64,000 bases of DNA from Butyrivibrio sp. XPD2006 (GTDB lineage: Bacteria; Bacillota; Clostridia; Lachnospirales; Lachnospiraceae), in NCBI RefSeq assembly GCF_000420865.1, contig NZ_ATVT01000002.1:186001-250000 (forward strand), read 5' to 3'. This document shows positions 63,156-64,000 of this stretch, in pieces (within the stretch, counting starts at the first letter, position 1; every line of letters starts with the position of its first letter). The notes beneath the pieces were generated by a model. The model did not search any database, was not told the DNA's origin, and saw only the letters and a program-made list of their open reading frames with translations. The position numbers and the translations under genes are program-made.

Positions 63156-63885
63156 GGGGCTGTTATGTCAATAAATATCTTCATATAACACAAAAACCAG
63201 ACTTCGAAAAGCCTGGTTTTTGCTGTAAAATATGTTTATGCGACTAAACAAAATCTTACAAGGAGATTATACCGTTTCTTCCTTGTATCATCAAATCAAA
63301 CTTCCGCTCGACATAGAGATTTCTATCCCATCCGATGATCCGGTACGCCTGGTTAGTGCATTTGTGGAGGAAATGAATCTTTCTGATCTATATGGGACTT
63401 ATGACAGTACCAGAAAGAATCAGGCCACACCGCGTCAGATGCTTAAGATTGTCATCTATGCAGCAATGAACAGAATATATTCAAGTCGTGATATTGAGTC
63501 TGCCTGCAAGAGAGACATCAATTTCATGTACCTTCTGGACGGAGCGCCTGCTCCTGACCATTCCACCATCGCAAGATTTATATCAATTCATCTCTCACAG
63601 TGCGCCAAGCAGATCATGGCACAGGTAGGAACCATACTGCTGGAACTTGGTGAGATTTCAGGCGGAAGAATCATTCGCAAACGTGAAAGAAGACATGAAC
63701 TTCAGAAGATATCTGTATCGTGGAAAAGAAAATGTTCTTGCACAGAGCATACTTCTGGCAATCGGCTATGATATAAATAAGCTACATCATAAGATTGCTG
63801 CTGAGCGAACAGGAACACACCTGTTTGAATTGAAAAAAGCCTCATAATTTTTGATACTTCAAAATAGAAAAGTCAACGTTGCCCC
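63156..63885 (+). mobile_element. Internally deleted IS1182-like insertion sequence
   Basis: Remnant of about 730 bp bounded by GGGGC on the left (63156) and GCCCC on the right (63885), with imperfect similarity further in (GTTATGTCA and its counterpart GTTGACTT on the other end). It holds a terminator-like hairpin AAAAACCAG / CTGGTTTTT (63192-63221) in front of the transposase, and a transposase gene that lost its middle. No target-site duplication was identified. Not capable of transposing itself. Confidence 0.7.
63232..63847 (+). pseudogene. Transposase, N- and C-terminal parts only (IS1182 type)
   Basis: The first frame gives the N-terminal domain (SLYHQIKLPLDIEISIP, RQMLKIVIYAAMNRIYSSRD, DGAPAPDHSTIARF) to about 63660. 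A second frame from about 63650 gives the C-terminal end (EESFANVKEDMNFRRYLYRG, TGTHLFELKKAS). The middle, about 300 residues with the DDE catalytic core, is missing, and the joint is out of frame. A full-length enzyme of this kind is about 450-500 residues. Translation could start at the ATG at 63232 or 63238. Confidence 0.85.
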
Positions 63886-64000
63886 GATTAGTACATCGGC
63901 TTATTAAAGTACATTATTTTTAACAACAGGAAAGATATCCATTCATCAAATCCAGAATTCATGGTATGAAGAAAGGGCTTCGCCCAGATGATTTAATCAT
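63848..64000. other. Window end without a defined gene
   Basis: After the insertion sequence no complete gene is seen. A plus-strand frame is open from about 63930 to the window edge (KSRIHGMKKGLRPDDLI) without a ribosome site, so it may be part of a gene or another element that continues outside. Confidence 0.3.

Noticed and set aside
1-64000. tRNA or rRNA genes
   Set aside because: No cloverleaf-like segment with a TTCRA loop or conserved rRNA stretch was noticed in the gaps between genes.

Overview
The window looks like chromosomal DNA of a low-to-moderate-GC Gram-positive anaerobe of the Lachnospiraceae, most like Butyrivibrio or Pseudobutyrivibrio. This is inferred from the strong AGGAGG-type ribosome sites, the Fe-S type PurF, the 4Fe-4S aldo/keto reductases, the abundance of GGDEF proteins, and several membrane and surface protein types typical of that family. 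No 16S gene, tRNA or species marker is present, so the genus is a guess.

Layout. 1-8.6 kb (minus strand): a surface adhesin with a pilin-like domain, glycogen/maltodextrin phosphorylase, and a LacI-type regulator translationally coupled to an ABC exporter. The adhesin, phosphorylase and regulator promoters carry the same AAAACGTTTT-type palindrome in a similar position, which suggests one regulon. 8.6-11.5 kb: an orphan sugar-binding lipoprotein convergent with a membrane GGDEF sensor. 11.5-16.7 kb: a very repetitive Ala/Pro/Glu/Met protein, a lone nuclease-like gene followed by a 74-bp tandem repeat, a cyclophilin and a secreted repeat protein. 16.8-26 kb: purF, purB and metF, followed with tiny gaps by a MoxR-DUF58-vWA-vWA-TPR (Bat-like) cluster.

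26-33.4 kb: a DHH phosphoesterase, a TIR-transmembrane-propeller protein, a small secreted protein, and a cation exporter / 53-residue membrane peptide / K+ channel operon. 33.5-42.6 kb: a membrane protein, a DUF3990-like protein, thioredoxin, a CobW-type GTPase, an NhaC-type antiporter, two ferredoxin-tailed aldo/keto reductases and a cytoplasmic sugar-sensor GGDEF protein. 42.6-46.6 kb: a 1159-residue GGDEF-EAL-PAS-GGDEF protein and a PepSY protein.

46.8-53.7 kb holds the most system-like unknown: a compact four-gene operon encoding a 1195-residue beta-sandwich/helical-repeat protein, an Hsp70/actin-fold protein, a helical-repeat protein and a coiled-coil membrane protein. 53.8-60.3 kb is a MacB-type exporter (ATPase, adaptor, two permeases) divergent from a 47-residue peptide gene and an XRE-TPR regulator. 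The window ends with a lipoprotein, a small membrane protein and an internally deleted IS1182-like element.

Main themes are carbohydrate storage and sensing, cyclic-di-GMP signalling (three GGDEF proteins), cell-envelope assembly and transport. Start codons were moved inward from the longest reading frame wherever a ribosome site or a neighbouring gene decided it.
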